A stretch of DNA of 5,846 nt, taken from NCBI GenBank assembly GCA_022565015.1, contig JADFKI010000239.1, positions 1 through 5,846 of the forward strand, written 5' to 3'. The stretch is from Chloroflexota bacterium. GTDB lineage: Bacteria > Chloroflexota > Dehalococcoidia > Lucifugimonadales > JADFKI01. Under the pieces are notes generated by a model that had not been told where the DNA came from, searched no databases, and saw nothing but the letters and a program-made list of their open reading frames with translations. Every line of letters starts with the position of its first letter. Position 1 is the stretch's first letter. Both the position numbers and the translations under genes were made by a program. Positions 5,338-5,846 of this stretch are shown one piece after another.

Positions 5338-5781
5338 TTATTTGGGACCGAATGTCCTTTGCGGCGTCCCCGGAAACAGCGAGAAGTGGGTATGCGTCGC
5401 CAGCCAAGCGCCGCCCCGCTTCTCCAGCGTCACGGTGGCTCTTCCGGGGCGAAAGTATGATTCGCCGGACTCGTGGAAGCCCGTGGAGGTCCACGTAGCC
5501 ACGCCCCAGGCGTGAGCGGCGTCCCCACCGGCTTGCACGCTGTCCAGTTCCACCTTGAAGTCGCGAATGTTCGGCCAGATGCCCTCCCACTGGTTCTTGC
5601 GGAGATTATCGAGACCGGAGACGATGTCCATCTTCGTGCCGAACGCCACGACGTCTTCGGCGAATATGTCCATTGTCGAGTCGTAGTCCACGGCCGCGCA
5701 GTTTGCGCTCAATCGAGCGAACCATGTTTTCGCCGCGGCTACCGGGTCGTTGGTTGAGATTTGATTGGCTCTATCCGTCAT
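5338..5781 (-). CDS. SnoaL/NTF2-like fold protein (DUF4440/SnoaL_3-like)
   Basis: A complete 147-residue cytoplasmic protein of the NTF2-like cone fold. An N-terminal helical part (13-30, with TWFARL) leads to YDSTMDIFAEDVVAFGT (33-49), the usual helix followed by the 'F-x-x-D-V' strand of SnoaL-like proteins. Later strands are VELDSVQAGGDAAHAWGVATWTS (77-99), RATVTLEKRGGAWLATHTHFSLFP (114-137), where GGAW and H-x-HFS match the end of SnoaL_3 domains. Members include polyketide cyclases, ketosteroid isomerase-like enzymes and many small uncharacterised proteins, so no reaction can be assigned. The start is supported by GGAGGG (+ strand 5791-5796), 9 bases before the ATG. It converges on the coiled-coil gene, and a plausible promoter lies immediately upstream at the window end. 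Confidence 0.88.
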   Translation of the reverse strand: MTDRANQISTNDPVAAAKTWFARLSANCAAVDYDSTMDIFAEDVVAFGTKMDIVSGLDNLRKNQWEGIWPNIRDFKVELDSVQAGGDAAHAWGVATWTSTGFHESGESYFRPGRATVTLEKRGGAWLATHTHFSLFPGTPQRTFGPK

Positions 5782-5813
5782 CCTGTTTCTCCCTCCAAGT
5801 AGTGGCAGGTATC

Positions 5814-5842
5814 ATGATATCGACAGGGCCGCCGGTCGTCAC
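5814..5842 (-). promoter_or_regulatory. Likely sigma70-type promoter of the SnoaL-like gene
   Basis: On the minus strand GTGACG (4 of 6 to TTGACA; + strand 5837-5842) is followed after exactly 17 bases by TATCAT (5 of 6 to TATAAT; 5814-5819). Transcription would begin near 5807, giving a leader of about 25 bases that contains the GGAGGG ribosome binding site. The -10 box lies inside the perfect palindrome TATCATGATA (5810-5819), which may be an operator or only a consequence of the A/T-rich box. Confidence 0.5.
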
Positions 5843-5846
5843 GACG

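Overview
The window has moderately high G+C (roughly 58-60% by eye) and compact bacterial gene order: six protein genes on both strands, good Shine-Dalgarno sites and short gaps. No rRNA, tRNA, insertion sequence or CRISPR array was seen. The mix (serine hydrolase, MBL-fold hydrolase, amidohydrolase, NodB/PuuE-type deacetylase, SnoaL-like protein) recalls environmental Chloroflexota (SAR202/Dehalococcoidia-like) or other uncultured soil or marine bacteria. That placement is an inference from gene content, not a demonstrated assignment.

Left part (1-1878, + strand): the 3' part of a class A beta-lactamase-fold serine hydrolase, cut by the window edge, is followed after 53 bases by a complete MBL-fold metallohydrolase of the COG1237 type. 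Both keep their main catalytic motifs. The serine hydrolase appears to lack the deacylating glutamate of true beta-lactamases.

Middle part (1879-3683, - strand): a two-gene unit reads leftwards, a PuuE-like deacetylase-fold protein first and an LigI/COG3618-type amidohydrolase 11 bases behind it. Both folds hydrolyse C-N or C-O bonds, often in rings, so they could serve one small catabolic route. The substrate cannot be read from the sequence. The unit converges on the MBL gene across a 150-base gap without a clear terminator.

Intergenic region 3684-4108: 425 bases between divergent genes. No convincing gene, but several inverted repeats, four copies of the hexamer GTTCAC and a 9-bp outer stem enclosing smaller hairpins. 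It probably holds the control sites of both flanking transcripts, perhaps with a structured RNA.

Right part (4109-5846): a 388-residue exported or lipid-anchored, almost entirely coiled-coil protein of unknown function (+), preceded by a perfect 7-bp-arm inverted repeat. A SnoaL/NTF2-like protein (-) converges on it, and a 7-bp stem lies between the two stops. The SnoaL-like gene has a plausible sigma70-type promoter at the window end.

Most genes here belong to known families. The least explained items are the coiled-coil gene with its upstream inverted repeat, and the structured intergenic region. I see no clear evidence of a wholly new multi-gene system.
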